A stretch of 64,000 bases of DNA from the NCBI RefSeq assembly GCF_010500895.1, contig NZ_JAAAWO010000001.1:310001-374000 (forward strand), read 5' to 3'. This document shows, in pieces, positions 1 to 8,783 of this stretch. The notes beneath the pieces were generated by a model. The model had not been told where the DNA came from. It saw only the letters and a program-made list of their open reading frames with translations, and did no database searches. This DNA comes from Alteromonas genovensis (lineage in GTDB: Bacteria; Pseudomonadota; Gammaproteobacteria; Enterobacterales; Alteromonadaceae). The position numbers and the translations under genes were made by a program. Position 1 is the stretch's first letter, and every line of letters starts with the position of its first letter.

Positions 1-1273
1 TATTTACGGGCTTAGAAATAGAAAGTTGCGCGGATGCACTTTGAGGAGAGGCTTCTGCCACCTGATTTTGGTCCATCTGCGCAGACGGAATTGAGATACT
101 GACTCTTGTACCTTCTTGCAGTTTACTCTTAAGTTTTATTGAGCCATCCATTAGCTCAACCAGTTGCTTAGATATACTCAGTCCCAAACCAGAACCAGGT
201 ATTTTATGTGCATTATCCATACGCTCAAATCGAGCAAATAGGCGCGCCTGGTCGTCATCGCTAATACCAATACCTTCATCGGCAACAATAAATATTAAGG
301 CGCCTTTTTTGTATTTTACTTGACAAGTCACTGCCTTATTTCTTGGCGTAAATTTAATGGCATTGGAAAGTATATTTAGCGCAACTTGCCCAAACTTAGT
401 GTCATCTAAATAAATAGAAGCTGGAAGGCTAGTATCTAGTGTTGCAGTAAAGGTGATGTCGTTTTGTTCGGCGCGAACACGAGTTACTGAAAACAGATGA
501 GTGAAAAAATCGTTCGTATTAATAGCGCGTGGCATCACACGCATTTTACCCGCTTCTATCTGCTTAATATCAAGCACTGAATTGACGATTTCTAGCAGGC
601 GCTCGCCGCTTTTACTAATGTGCGACAGTGAAGAGCTAAATTGAGACGGAAGCGACAGTTTTCGAGCCTCACTCTCTAGCAAATTACTAAACGTGTTAAT
701 CGCGTTAAGCGGCGTGCGAATTTCATGGCTGACATAAGACAGAAAATCAGACTTAAATTGGCTTGTGCGCTCAAGCTCTCTATTTTTACGTCTTAATTCT
801 AGGTGAGCAACCACTGATTGCCCCAGTGTTTCTAGTGCTTGTTTCTGTTCTTCTGTTAGTCTATTTGGCTTTTTATCAATGGCGCAAAGTGTGCCAATTG
901 GATGACCAGAGGGGGTAATAAGCGGTGCACCCGCATAAAACCGAATATCAGGAGAGCCAGTTACAAGAGGATTGTCGCTAAAACGCTCATCCTTGGTGGC
1001 ATCAGGCACTTCAAACACTTTTTGCTGCAATATGGCGTGTGAGCAAAATGCGATTTCGCGAGATGTTTCTTCGGCAGCAAGGCCAATACGAGATTTAAAC
1101 CACTGCCTATCGGGGTCGATAAGACTAATAAGCGCGATAGGCGTACCGCAAATTTGTGACGCTAGCGCAGTAAGATCGTCGAAAAGCTTTTCAGCTTCAG
1201 TATCTAAGATGTCGTAGCTTAGAAGTTCAGCTAACCGTTCTTTTTCATTTTCTGGCTCAGGGGCAGACTTCAT
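1..1273 (-). CDS. GAF-domain sensor histidine kinase (3' part outside window)
   Basis: The reading frame opens at an ATG ending at 1273 and stays open to the window edge, so the C-terminus is missing. An N-terminal GAF domain (about residues 20-155, with the family-typical stretch APLITPSGHPIGTLCAID) is followed by a short helical linker, a HisKA domain with the phospho-acceptor motif SHEIRTPLNAI near residue 190, and an HATPase domain with N box, DEGIGIS (G1) and GSGLGLSI (G2). There is no membrane segment, so this is a soluble cytoplasmic kinase that autophosphorylates on His. The tail after the ATPase domain is Gln/Ser/Ala-rich, like a linker, so a receiver domain may follow outside the window. 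The input signal cannot be read from sequence. The family call is firm; the function is unknown. Confidence 0.9.
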   Translation of the reverse strand, partial: MKSAPEPENEKERLAELLSYDILDTEAEKLFDDLTALASQICGTPIALISLIDPDRQWFKSRIGLAAEETSREIAFCSHAILQQKVFEVPDATKDERFSDNPLVTGSPDIRFYAGAPLITPSGHPIGTLCAIDKKPNRLTEEQKQALETLGQSVVAHLELRRKNRELERTSQFKSDFLSYVSHEIRTPLNAINTFSNLLESEARKLSLPSQFSSSLSHISKSGERLLEIVNSVLDIKQIEAGKMRVMPRAINTNDFFTHLFSVTRVRAEQNDITFTATLDTSLPASIYLDDTKFGQVALNILSNAIKFTPRNKAVTCQVKYKKGALIFIVADEGIGISDDDQARLFARFERMDNAHKIPGSGLGLSISKQLVELMDGSIKLKSKLQEGTRVSISIPSAQMDQNQVAEASPQSASAQLSISKPVN

Positions 1274-1340
1274 AGCTCTGGTTTTTAACCTTCAAGTACA
1301 TGTTCGTTAGGGGAATCTACTGATTCCCCTAACGATATTA

Positions 1341-2285
1341 CTAAAGAGCGTAGGTGTCTATGAACAATTTCTCAAGCTTACTATGGTCTACTTTCGTCGC
1401 CACTCTAATCGTATTTGCGTCGTTCCAAAGTGGACTTGGTGTTGTGCCTTTAGGTGCGACTACCGTTTGGCCTCTGTCTAGCGAGCCTGTTCCAACCCTA
1501 ACGTGGCCCTCTGTTAATTCAAAAAGCTCTGGGTGGCGAAGGTGTGCAATAGGAAACGCATCGTGGAAGAAACACACTCTGTCTTCTCTATTTTGCGAGT
1601 AAAAATCCATATAGAACTGGGCGCTTTCTTGAACAAAGCCACCTAGCGTTGGGTTTTTCTCAGCCAGTACGTCAACAAAGGTAGGTGCAAATGGCACGTC
1701 ATTGGTTACGTCTAAACCAAACATAACCAAGTCCCAGTCTGCAGCAAATACTATTTCTGCTGCATGAGCATCATTCCAAATGTTTGCTTCTGCAACCGGC
1801 GTTAAATTGCCAGGTACAAACGCAGCACCGCCCATAACGCTTACGCCTTTAACCAGTTTAGGTAGTTCTGGCTCTAAACGAAGCGCTAGCGCTAAGTTAC
1901 CAAGCGGGCCTATTGCAACTAAGGTAATTTCGCCCGGATATTTACGCGCCATATCAACGATAAACTGTGCTGAGCTGCGAGGGTCGAGTTTGCCTTTAGG
2001 CGACTCTGGCTTAATGTGGCCAAACCCGTGTTCTCCATGAACGAAGTGAGCATAGGTAGACTCTTCGCCAACCCAAGGCATGCCGACCCCTTTTGTTACT
2101 GGAATGTCGTTTTTGCCAGCCAGTTCGCAAAGCGTTAGGGCATTTTGCGCTGCCATTGTAACGGGAACATTACCGTAAACCGTTGTTAAGCCAAGAAGCT
2201 CAATATCTGGTGATTGAAACGCAAAAAATATGGCCATTGCATCATCAATGCCCGGATCGGTATCTAATATTATTTTATGTGCCAT
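1341..2285 (-). CDS. Inosine/uridine-preferring nucleoside hydrolase family protein
   Basis: A 314-residue protein of the calcium-dependent nucleoside N-ribohydrolase family (IunH/RihA/RihB), which splits ribonucleosides into base and ribose. The N-terminal aspartate cluster DTDPGIDDA (residues 8-16) is the metal site, and the C-terminal FHDAFPIAHL segment supplies the further conserved His-Asp. The length is normal for the family and there is no signal peptide, so it acts in the cytoplasm. It lies 21 bp after the ribokinase gene on the same strand, so the two are probably co-transcribed: the hydrolase would release ribose and the kinase would phosphorylate it, a compact nucleoside salvage pair. 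Base preference cannot be decided from the sequence. Confidence 0.92.
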   Translation of the reverse strand: MAHKIILDTDPGIDDAMAIFFAFQSPDIELLGLTTVYGNVPVTMAAQNALTLCELAGKNDIPVTKGVGMPWVGEESTYAHFVHGEHGFGHIKPESPKGKLDPRSSAQFIVDMARKYPGEITLVAIGPLGNLALALRLEPELPKLVKGVSVMGGAAFVPGNLTPVAEANIWNDAHAAEIVFAADWDLVMFGLDVTNDVPFAPTFVDVLAEKNPTLGGFVQESAQFYMDFYSQNREDRVCFFHDAFPIAHLRHPELFELTEGHVRVGTGSLDRGQTVVAPKGTTPSPLWNDANTIRVATKVDHSKLEKLFIDTYAL

Positions 2286-2306
2286 GAAATTCTCTCTGGG
2301 ATATTT

Positions 2307-3203
2307 TTAGCCGGAATGCTTTGCTAAAAAACGGTCTACTTCTTTCTGAGTTGGAATGCTTTGCGCAGCGCCTTCGCGAGTAACGGCTATTGCAGAAGCC
2401 GCGCATCCGCGTTTAAGTGCCTGTTTAGCGTCTGTGTGGTTACTGTACGCTGATAAAAAGTATCCGATAAACGTATCGCCTGCGGCAGTAGTATCAACAG
2501 CATCAACAGAAAAGGCATCAACGTTAATGACGTCGCCTTTTCTCAGCATCATTACACCAGCTTTACCCAACGTGATAATGACTTCACAGTGGGCCCACTG
2601 CTGCTTAAATTCATCAACAATGTCATCCATTGCTTCTTTACCAGTTAGCGCGGCGGCTTCTGTTTCGTTAACGATAAGCAAGTCTATACAATCGTGAGGC
2701 AATGCTTTAACCGACTCGCTCATTGGCGCAGGATTAAAGGCAACTTTCAGCTGTTTTTCTTGTGCTTGGCGAAGCACTTCATCAATACTGCTCGTTTCGT
2801 TTTGCGTTAGCACCCAGTCTGCAGGCTTGGTGTCATCTAGCGCGGCCATAACGGTTTTAGCTGTAATGGTTTGGTTTGCACCGCCAAAGAGAACGATGGC
2901 ATTTTCGCCGCTTGGGGTGACTTGGATTATGGCATGACCTGAGGGAGTCTCAGAGCATTTTACGCCGCGACAATCTACACCTTTTTTAATCAACGCTTGC
3001 TTAAAATAGGCGTCATTTTGGTGAATACTGCCTACATGCCTAACATCAGCACCGGCTTGCGCTAGCGCAATTGATTGGTTTGCGCCTTTACCGCCTAACA
3101 AGGTTTGGTAGTGCGTGGAGGCGATTGTTTCACCAGGTTGAACAAAGTGATCTACTTGGTAAACGTGGTCGATATTAATGGAACCAAAATTTATTATTGC
3201 CAT
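2307..3203 (-). CDS. rbsK: Ribokinase (PfkB family)
   Basis: A PfkB-family sugar kinase that would convert D-ribose to ribose 5-phosphate. Seen are the N-terminal strand with GSINIDHVYQVDHF, the substrate motif GGKGANQSIALAQAGADV, and the C-terminal signature DTTAAGDTFIGYFLSA with the catalytic Asp of AAGD. The frame can be extended upstream to 3251, but that extension reads through the 3' end of the 6S RNA gene. The ATG at 3203 is preceded by GGAAGAAGAA and gives the usual N-terminus (MAIINFGSINID), so I chose 3203. It is followed closely by the nucleoside hydrolase gene. It may share a transcript with 6S RNA, because no terminator is evident in the roughly 20 bp between them. Confidence 0.93.
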   Translation of the reverse strand: MAIINFGSINIDHVYQVDHFVQPGETIASTHYQTLLGGKGANQSIALAQAGADVRHVGSIHQNDAYFKQALIKKGVDCRGVKCSETPSGHAIIQVTPSGENAIVLFGGANQTITAKTVMAALDDTKPADWVLTQNETSSIDEVLRQAQEKQLKVAFNPAPMSESVKALPHDCIDLLIVNETEAAALTGKEAMDDIVDEFKQQWAHCEVIITLGKAGVMMLRKGDVINVDAFSVDAVDTTAAGDTFIGYFLSAYSNHTDAKQALKRGCAASAIAVTREGAAQSIPTQKEVDRFLAKHSG

Positions 3204-3225
3204 TTCTTCTTCCGTCGAAAGAGGG

Positions 3226-3407
3226 CGTCTCCCAGAATGCCGCGTGTCCATTTTCGCCCGTGAACCGAAATGTTCAGGGCGGAAGAATCACTATGACCGT
3301 AGGCTTCTCGATACGAGCCGAGCTTGCACAATAGTTACAGTTTCAACTTCCTAGGTTTATAGCATCGGCCAGGGACATGAATGAACTAGCAAACATCCCA
3401 GGAAACA
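3226..3407 (-). ncRNA. ssrS: 6S RNA
   Basis: Read on the minus strand, this stretch aligns by eye with Escherichia coli 6S RNA in several blocks: GTTTCCTGGGATGTTTGC at the 5' end, GTCCCTGGCCGATGC, then GCAAGCTCGGCTCGTATCGA and the strongly conserved GAGAAGCCT, and finally GCGGCATTCTGGGAGAC, which pairs with the 5' end to form the closing stem. The length, about 182 nt, fits the family. 6S RNA mimics an open promoter and sequesters sigma70 RNA polymerase in stationary phase. In E. coli the gene lies between zapA and ygfA, divergent from ygfB. Here ygfB is still divergent next to it, but zapA and ygfA are absent and ribokinase follows. End positions are approximate (about 5 nt either way). Confidence 0.9.
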
Positions 3408-3941
3408 TTGTTGTTGTATTAACGCAACAGGGTATATGAAACGCATGTACTAGTGAAGGAGATCACTCTTGTGCGTAGCAAAACTTTGCGTTGTTGAGTA
3501 TAGCTGCTTAAAGAATACTTTATTCTTGACCATTTGGTCAGCACCTGTTGGTCAGCAAGTATACACGCATATGCGACAAGCTCAAGAAAACCGCGTTCTC
3601 TCTTTACGCTAGCACTTTCTCTGTGTTGCAAAGGGAAGTCCTTGTCCACGTCTTAATGGTAGTAGAAATACACGAGGGTTACCAGAGAAGATAAAGGTTT
3701 TACTGCTTTTGCTCACTCGTTTGAACAGTGAGTAATCAAATTGGCAAAAGTAGGTTTTATATCCCGATTTTGCTACTATAAACCCACAGTATACGCACGG
3801 CGGTTATCTTTTTGGCGTTGTTTTACTTCGCGTGGTTCACTCATACCTAAGCGGGTGTGCTAAAGCCTAAAAAAGCGGATAAAGGCAAAGAGAATAATTT
3901 CCATGCATTACATCAAATTTCAAACATAAAGAGAGTTACCA
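3408..3941. other. Intergenic region between 6S RNA and ygfB (divergent promoters)
   Basis: No convincing gene is seen. The stretch must hold the promoters for 6S RNA (leftward) and for the ygfB-pepP-ubiH-ubiI genes (rightward). A perfect palindrome, TGACCATTTGGTCA, lies at 3527-3540, with a further half-site GGTCAG about 10 bp to its right. Its shape fits a dimeric repressor site (TetR-like spacing), but no regulator can be named. A minus-strand open frame at 3419-3649 does not resemble zapA or any other family I know. Confidence 0.5.
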
Positions 3942-4508
3942 GTGGAAAAGCAGCTTGATTACGACAGCGTTACCAATAAATTGTCACAACATGGCGTAAT
4001 AGTAGACGGCGCCGAAATACACGGCATCCTCTGCGGCATGTTGTGCGGTGGTATGTCTCTTACCGATCAAAAATGGTTAGAAGCATTAAGCGAAACGGTG
4101 AATCAAGACGAAAGCTTTAGTGAGCCGGTTGTTTTTACGCTAACGACTTTATTTAACCAAACTTGCCAACAGTTGTTAGAGCCTGAGTTTGCACTTACTT
4201 TGCTACTTCCAGAAGACCATGCCCCAATAAACGATCGCGGCGCTGCTCTTATTAATTGGGTGCAAGGGTTTATGCTTGGTTTTGGATTACACCAGCAAGA
4301 TTTAGTGAAGTGCAGTGATGATGTAAAAGAAGCACTTGAAGACTTTTCCGACATTTCTCGAATGGAAGAGCCAATGGATGCAGACGAAGAGTCTGAGAAA
4401 GCACTCTTTGAAGTAGAAGAGTATGTAAAGATTTCAGCAATTCTCTGCTTCAGCGAGCTGGGGCAGTCATTGCTGGACGATCAAAAAGAAAAGCCTTCAA
4501 TACATTAA
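3942..4508 (+). CDS. ygfB: YgfB/UPF0149 (YecA-like) family protein
   Basis: A 188-residue acidic, mostly helical protein of the UPF0149/YgfB family. The diagnostic segment is HGILCGMLCGG near residues 27-37, followed by the NWVQGFMLGFG block around residues 104-114. The start is a GTG at 3942, preceded by AAGAGAG; no better ATG exists. The length is close to E. coli YgfB (about 190). The biochemical role is not settled, although in Pseudomonas the homologue has been linked to regulation of cell-wall amidase expression. It heads the conserved order ygfB-pepP-ubiH-ubiI, with 270 bp before pepP, so pepP may also have its own promoter. Confidence 0.9.
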   Translation: MEKQLDYDSVTNKLSQHGVIVDGAEIHGILCGMLCGGMSLTDQKWLEALSETVNQDESFSEPVVFTLTTLFNQTCQQLLEPEFALTLLLPEDHAPINDRGAALINWVQGFMLGFGLHQQDLVKCSDDVKEALEDFSDISRMEEPMDADEESEKALFEVEEYVKISAILCFSELGQSLLDDQKEKPSIH

Positions 4509-4777
4509 TTGCGAAGAGCCCATTTTTTAGAGCTGGGTTTTATAACTGGGCTTTAAAAGTGGGCGCTACTTCTTAGGCTCTAATACGTGAGCTTCAGAAA
4601 TTGGCTTTAAATCTTGAAATTTAACACTTAAATTTTAAGGACGTCTTTTATAAGCAGGTTTCTTAAATATAAATCACTTATAAACAAACTGCTCACAGGT
4701 TGAGTAAGTAAAAGTAATAAAAAAGTGCTGCAAAAACACCGTTTTCTAAAAATAATGCCGACAGGGTTTGTGAATTT

Positions 4778-6085
4778 ATGATTAGCGCGCAAGAGTTTAT
4801 TTCTAGGCAAGATAGATTATTAGTACAGTGCCAGCCAAACAGTGTATGCATTGTACCCGCAGCGTCTTTAGTTACCCGAAGTCGAGATACGGAATACTTA
4901 TTCAGACAAGACAGCGACTTTTGGTATTTAACGGGTTTTGAAGAGCCAAACGCATGGTTAATCATTTCAAATCATCCCCGCTATGGTGAAAGCTACCGCG
5001 CAATGGTAGTACAAGCTAAAGACAAACAAGCGGAAGTGTGGCAAGGAAAACGATTAGGCGCTGAGGCGGCATTGTCCCGATTTAGCCTAGACGAGGCATT
5101 TGAAGAACAAGAGTTAGAAGAAGCCATTCTTGAAGCAATGCAGGGACAACAACATCTTTATGTGGCCCTTGGTGCAAATGAGCAGCACGATCAGTTAATT
5201 GTTAACGCTTTAAAGACGTTGAAAGAGGCCCCGAAACAGTCCCTTGCACCTGCTACTGTGCGCGATATACAGCCTTTGCTACATGAGATGCGCGTGTATA
5301 AGTCGGCAAGTGAAGTTGCGGTTATGAAAGCGGCCTGTGAAATAAGTGCTCGTGCCCACAAACGCGCCATGCAGTTTGCGCACCCAGGGTGCTTTGAATA
5401 CCAGTTAGAAGCTGAACTTCATCATGAATTTGCCATGGCGGGCGCACGAAGTCCGGCTTACGGTACCATAGTGGGTAGCGGGGAAAATGCATGCATATTG
5501 CATTACACACAAAACAGCGCACAGGTTAACAATGGCGATTTAGTGCTTATTGATGCGGGTGCCGAGTACCAAGGGTACGCTGCCGATATTACGCGCACGT
5601 TTCCAGTGAACGGTAAGTTTAGCGACGCGCAACGCGCCATATACAGTTTGGTCTTAAAAGCCCAAAAAAGCGTTTTAGATATGCTGGCACCGGGCGTTAC
5701 TTTACCTCAGGCAATGACTCACAGCGCAGAAGTGATCACCGAAGGTTTAATTGAGCTGGGCATATTATCCGGCAGTATCGCAGAAAACTTAGATAATCAA
5801 ACCTGGCGACAATTTTATATGCACGGTTTAGGGCACTTTTTAGGCTTAGACGTGCACGATGTTGGCGACTACAAGCACAATGGCGATGACCGAGCGCTCA
5901 GCCCTGGCATGGTCATTACCGTAGAGCCTGGGATCTATATTAGCAGCGATTGCGATGTGCCAGAGCGTTTCAAAGGTATTGGCGTGAGAATAGAAGACGA
6001 TGTAGCCATTACCGCTACTGGCGTTGAGATACTCACTAAAGACGTGCCAAAAGAGATTGATGAAATTGAGGCATTAATGGCGTAA
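4778..6085 (+). CDS. pepP: Xaa-Pro aminopeptidase P (M24B)
   Basis: A cytoplasmic dinuclear-metal aminopeptidase that removes the N-terminal residue from peptides with proline in second position. It has 435 residues, the normal length. An N-terminal AMP-N domain (about residues 5-135) precedes the pita-bread catalytic domain. The five metal ligands are all present: Asp259 and Asp270 (DAGAEYQGYAADITRTF), His353 (HGLGHFLG), Glu383 (EPGIYI) and Glu406 (GVRIEDD), at almost the same positions as in the E. coli enzyme. It lies in the conserved position between ygfB and ubiH. Confidence 0.96.
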   Translation: MISAQEFISRQDRLLVQCQPNSVCIVPAASLVTRSRDTEYLFRQDSDFWYLTGFEEPNAWLIISNHPRYGESYRAMVVQAKDKQAEVWQGKRLGAEAALSRFSLDEAFEEQELEEAILEAMQGQQHLYVALGANEQHDQLIVNALKTLKEAPKQSLAPATVRDIQPLLHEMRVYKSASEVAVMKAACEISARAHKRAMQFAHPGCFEYQLEAELHHEFAMAGARSPAYGTIVGSGENACILHYTQNSAQVNNGDLVLIDAGAEYQGYAADITRTFPVNGKFSDAQRAIYSLVLKAQKSVLDMLAPGVTLPQAMTHSAEVITEGLIELGILSGSIAENLDNQTWRQFYMHGLGHFLGLDVHDVGDYKHNGDDRALSPGMVITVEPGIYISSDCDVPERFKGIGVRIEDDVAITATGVEILTKDVPKEIDEIEALMA

Positions 6086-6139
6086 TTTAGCCTTGAATAA
6101 AATTGGGCTAATCAAATGCACCTAGAAGGAACGGACTGA

Positions 6140-7429
6140 GTGAAGAGTGTTGATGTAGTTGTTGTTGGCGGCGGAATTGTCGGTTGCGTTCTCGCTAAAG
6201 GGCTGTCCCAAACTTCAGGGCTATCTAAGCGCTCAGGGCTGAAAGTAGCTCTGATTGATTCGGCAGCGCCAGTTTCATCGAGCTCGCTGAAAACAAAAGC
6301 ACCAACAAAAACAACTGCCACCAACGACTTCAATCCATTTACCGATACCCGGGTTATCGCCCTTGCTCGCCGCACGGTACAAGAGCTTAAAGCACTCAAC
6401 GTACAGTTAGATAAACTGGCAGAGTACAGCTTTGGCGAATTACCGCCGACTATTGATGCGATTGAAGTAAGCGACAGTGGGCATCTAGGGTTAGTAAATT
6501 TAGCAGCAAAAGACTTCCACATTTCTTCGTTTGGGCAGGTGGTCTCGTTAAGTGCATTAACTAAGCTTGTTGCAGACTCTAATGACAGTTACGAGCATGT
6601 AGCGCCTGCGAAGGTAGTGAGTGTAAAGCAGCATGTTGCACACACCGACGTTACCTTAGATAACGGCGAATGTTATCGGGCTAAGCTGTTGGTGCTGGCC
6701 GATGGCGGCCGCTCCCCACTGGCTGAGCAGGTAGGCATAGGCAGAAGTGAAAGCGACTACGGTCAAACCGCCATTGTGTTTAATGTGCATACACAGCTAT
6801 CTCACAGCAATAAGGCCTACGAGCGTTTTACCGACTCTGGCCCATTAGCGTTTTTACCCTTTGATAACGAAATAGACGGTGAAAAGTCATCAAACAATGG
6901 GTTTTCAGTGGTGTGGACAGTAAAGTCTGACAAAGCCGCTCACCTATTAGCCATGTCGGCCAATGAGTTTGCTAGCGCTCTGCAAGATGCGTTTGGCTTT
7001 CGCCAAGGCAAAATAGAAAAGGTCAGCGACAAAAGCAGCTATCCACTTTCACTAAAACTTGCCAGTGACGTAATGGCTCACCGAACGGTGATTGTGGGTA
7101 ACGCCGCACAGGCGCTTCACCCCATAGCGGGGCAGGGCTTTAACCTGGGTCTTAGAGATATCCACACCTTGATATCGGTGCTTACTCGCAATACAACATC
7201 ACCCTCTGACCCGGGCGATTTCTCTGTTTTACATGAATACGCAAGTAAGAGAAGCAAAGATAGAAAAACCACGGTGGCGCTTACCGACACCTTGGTACAT
7301 ACATTTTCTAACCGCCACTTTCCCCTTGTTGTAGGGCGAAATATATCGCTACTTGCGCTCGGAATGTTGCCCGCTGCTAAAAAGCAGTTTGTTAAGCAAA
7401 CCACTGGATACGGCCTAGGTGTTAAGTGA
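6140..7429 (+). CDS. ubiH: 2-octaprenyl-6-methoxyphenol hydroxylase
   Basis: An FAD-dependent aromatic hydroxylase of ubiquinone biosynthesis (C1 hydroxylation of the ring in E. coli). The dinucleotide-binding GGGIVGCVLAKGL lies at the N-terminus, the family DG motif (ADGGRSPLAEQVG) around residue 190, and the second FAD motif GNAAQALHPIAGQGFNLGLRD around residue 320. It starts with GTG at 6140, nine bases after AAGGA. The N-terminal domain carries a Ser/Thr/Lys-rich insertion (about residues 20-65) between the first beta-alpha-beta unit and the conserved DTRVIALA block; this loop varies between species. It is followed by the paralogue ubiI 94 bp downstream, as in E. coli. Confidence 0.93.
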   Translation: MKSVDVVVVGGGIVGCVLAKGLSQTSGLSKRSGLKVALIDSAAPVSSSSLKTKAPTKTTATNDFNPFTDTRVIALARRTVQELKALNVQLDKLAEYSFGELPPTIDAIEVSDSGHLGLVNLAAKDFHISSFGQVVSLSALTKLVADSNDSYEHVAPAKVVSVKQHVAHTDVTLDNGECYRAKLLVLADGGRSPLAEQVGIGRSESDYGQTAIVFNVHTQLSHSNKAYERFTDSGPLAFLPFDNEIDGEKSSNNGFSVVWTVKSDKAAHLLAMSANEFASALQDAFGFRQGKIEKVSDKSSYPLSLKLASDVMAHRTVIVGNAAQALHPIAGQGFNLGLRDIHTLISVLTRNTTSPSDPGDFSVLHEYASKRSKDRKTTVALTDTLVHTFSNRHFPLVVGRNISLLALGMLPAAKKQFVKQTTGYGLGVK

Positions 7430-7523
7430 GCCATTGCCAAGCACATAGCTGTATTTAACCAGTTTTTAAATGAATTCAAACTAAGCCTCTAACGAGTCCT
7501 AATCTGAGAAACAAGAGAGAGTT

Positions 7524-8696
7524 ATGCAACACGTTGATATTGGAATAGTGGGTGGGGGAATTGTTGGCTTAACGCTAGCCGCTGCGCTGAAAGAAAGTTC
7601 GCTGTCTGTTGCGATAATTGATAAGCACCCTTTATCAACAGCCCTAGGCGAGAAGCCTACCGCACGAGTCAGTGCTATTAATCAGGCCAATATTGCTGCC
7701 TTGCAGTCGTTAGATACATGGCAACACCTGCAAAAAGACCGCGCCAATGCTTACGTGGCTATGCACGTGTGGGACAAAGACAGCTTTGGCGATATTCATT
7801 TTAGCTGTGAAGAAATGGGCAGCGATGCCCTTGGCGTTATTGTTGAAAACCAGGCGTTAATTAATGCGCTGGCGCAGAGCGTTGAAAGTCAGGCTAACGT
7901 TCAGGTGTTTGAATCTGGCATAGAGCGGGTGCTATCAGGGCCAAATCAAAATATGGTGATGTTTGACAATAACGACGCCCTTAGCTGCCGACTGCTCATT
8001 GGCGCAGATGGTGCTAACTCCTTTGTTCGTCAGCAGGCAGGTTTTCCAATCACGTTTAAAGACTACGAACATACGGCCATTGTTGCCAATATCAAAACCG
8101 CACTGCCCCATGAAAACGTGGCAAGACAAGCGTTCACCCCTACAGGGCCTCTTGCGCTGTTGCCTATGGCAGAGCCCAACGTTTGTTCTATCGTGTGGTC
8201 ACAAACACCTGACGCTGCTGCTAAACTTGCCGCAATGAGCGACAGTGACTTTTGCAATGCCCTAACGGCCGCAAGTGGCAGCATTCTTGGCACAACCGCA
8301 CTAGAAACTCAGCGTTCAGCATTTCCATTAACCATGCGCTACGCCAGAGAATGGGCTAAAGACGGCATCGCGCTAGTAGGAGATGCCGCTCACACCATTC
8401 ATCCTCTTGCTGGACAAGGCGCAAACTTAGGAATGCAGGACGCGCTAGCACTGGCTGAATTATTGGTACAGCTTTCGAACGAGGGCAGCGATATTGGGTT
8501 ACACAAAAACCTACGCCCTTACGAGCGAAGCCGTAAAACCGAAGCGATGAAGATGATTGCAGCCATGGATGGTTTTAAGTTGCTATTTGACGGTGACGAC
8601 CCGCTTAAAAAGCTTATTCGCGGCGTGGGCTTGGCGGCTACCGACAAAGTGGGGGCCATTAAGCAGGCATTCGTTAGTCATGCGATGGGGCTATAA
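7524..8696 (+). CDS. ubiI: UbiI/VisC-type FAD-dependent ubiquinone hydroxylase
   Basis: A second FAD monooxygenase of the UbiH/UbiF/UbiI family with 390 residues: GGGIVGLTLAAAL at the N-terminus, GADGANSFVRQQAG in the middle and GDAAHTIHPLAGQGANLGMQD towards the C-terminus. By position (directly after ubiH) it corresponds to E. coli visC/ubiI, the C5 hydroxylase. Some gammaproteobacteria use a single broad enzyme for two positions, and a UbiF-like role cannot be excluded from sequence. The ATG at 7524 follows AAGAGAGAG, a reasonable ribosome-binding site. Confidence 0.87.
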   Translation: MQHVDIGIVGGGIVGLTLAAALKESSLSVAIIDKHPLSTALGEKPTARVSAINQANIAALQSLDTWQHLQKDRANAYVAMHVWDKDSFGDIHFSCEEMGSDALGVIVENQALINALAQSVESQANVQVFESGIERVLSGPNQNMVMFDNNDALSCRLLIGADGANSFVRQQAGFPITFKDYEHTAIVANIKTALPHENVARQAFTPTGPLALLPMAEPNVCSIVWSQTPDAAAKLAAMSDSDFCNALTAASGSILGTTALETQRSAFPLTMRYAREWAKDGIALVGDAAHTIHPLAGQGANLGMQDALALAELLVQLSNEGSDIGLHKNLRPYERSRKTEAMKMIAAMDGFKLLFDGDDPLKKLIRGVGLAATDKVGAIKQAFVSHAMGL

Positions 8697-8783
8697 ACCG
8701 CCTTGAGCATTTAAAAAAGCGGTATTAAAAGCGTAGTTAAAGAAACCATTTAAAAATAATAATATAAACGACAGGTGAATTTC

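Noticed and set aside
3204..3251. Sixteen-codon N-terminal extension of ribokinase
   Set aside because: It is read from the 3' stem of 6S RNA, and the internal ATG at 3203 has the ribosome-binding site.
3419..3649. Minus-strand frame of 76 codons upstream of 6S RNA, at the place where zapA would be expected
   Set aside because: The translation does not resemble ZapA or any known family, lacks a good ribosome-binding site and lies in the 6S promoter region.
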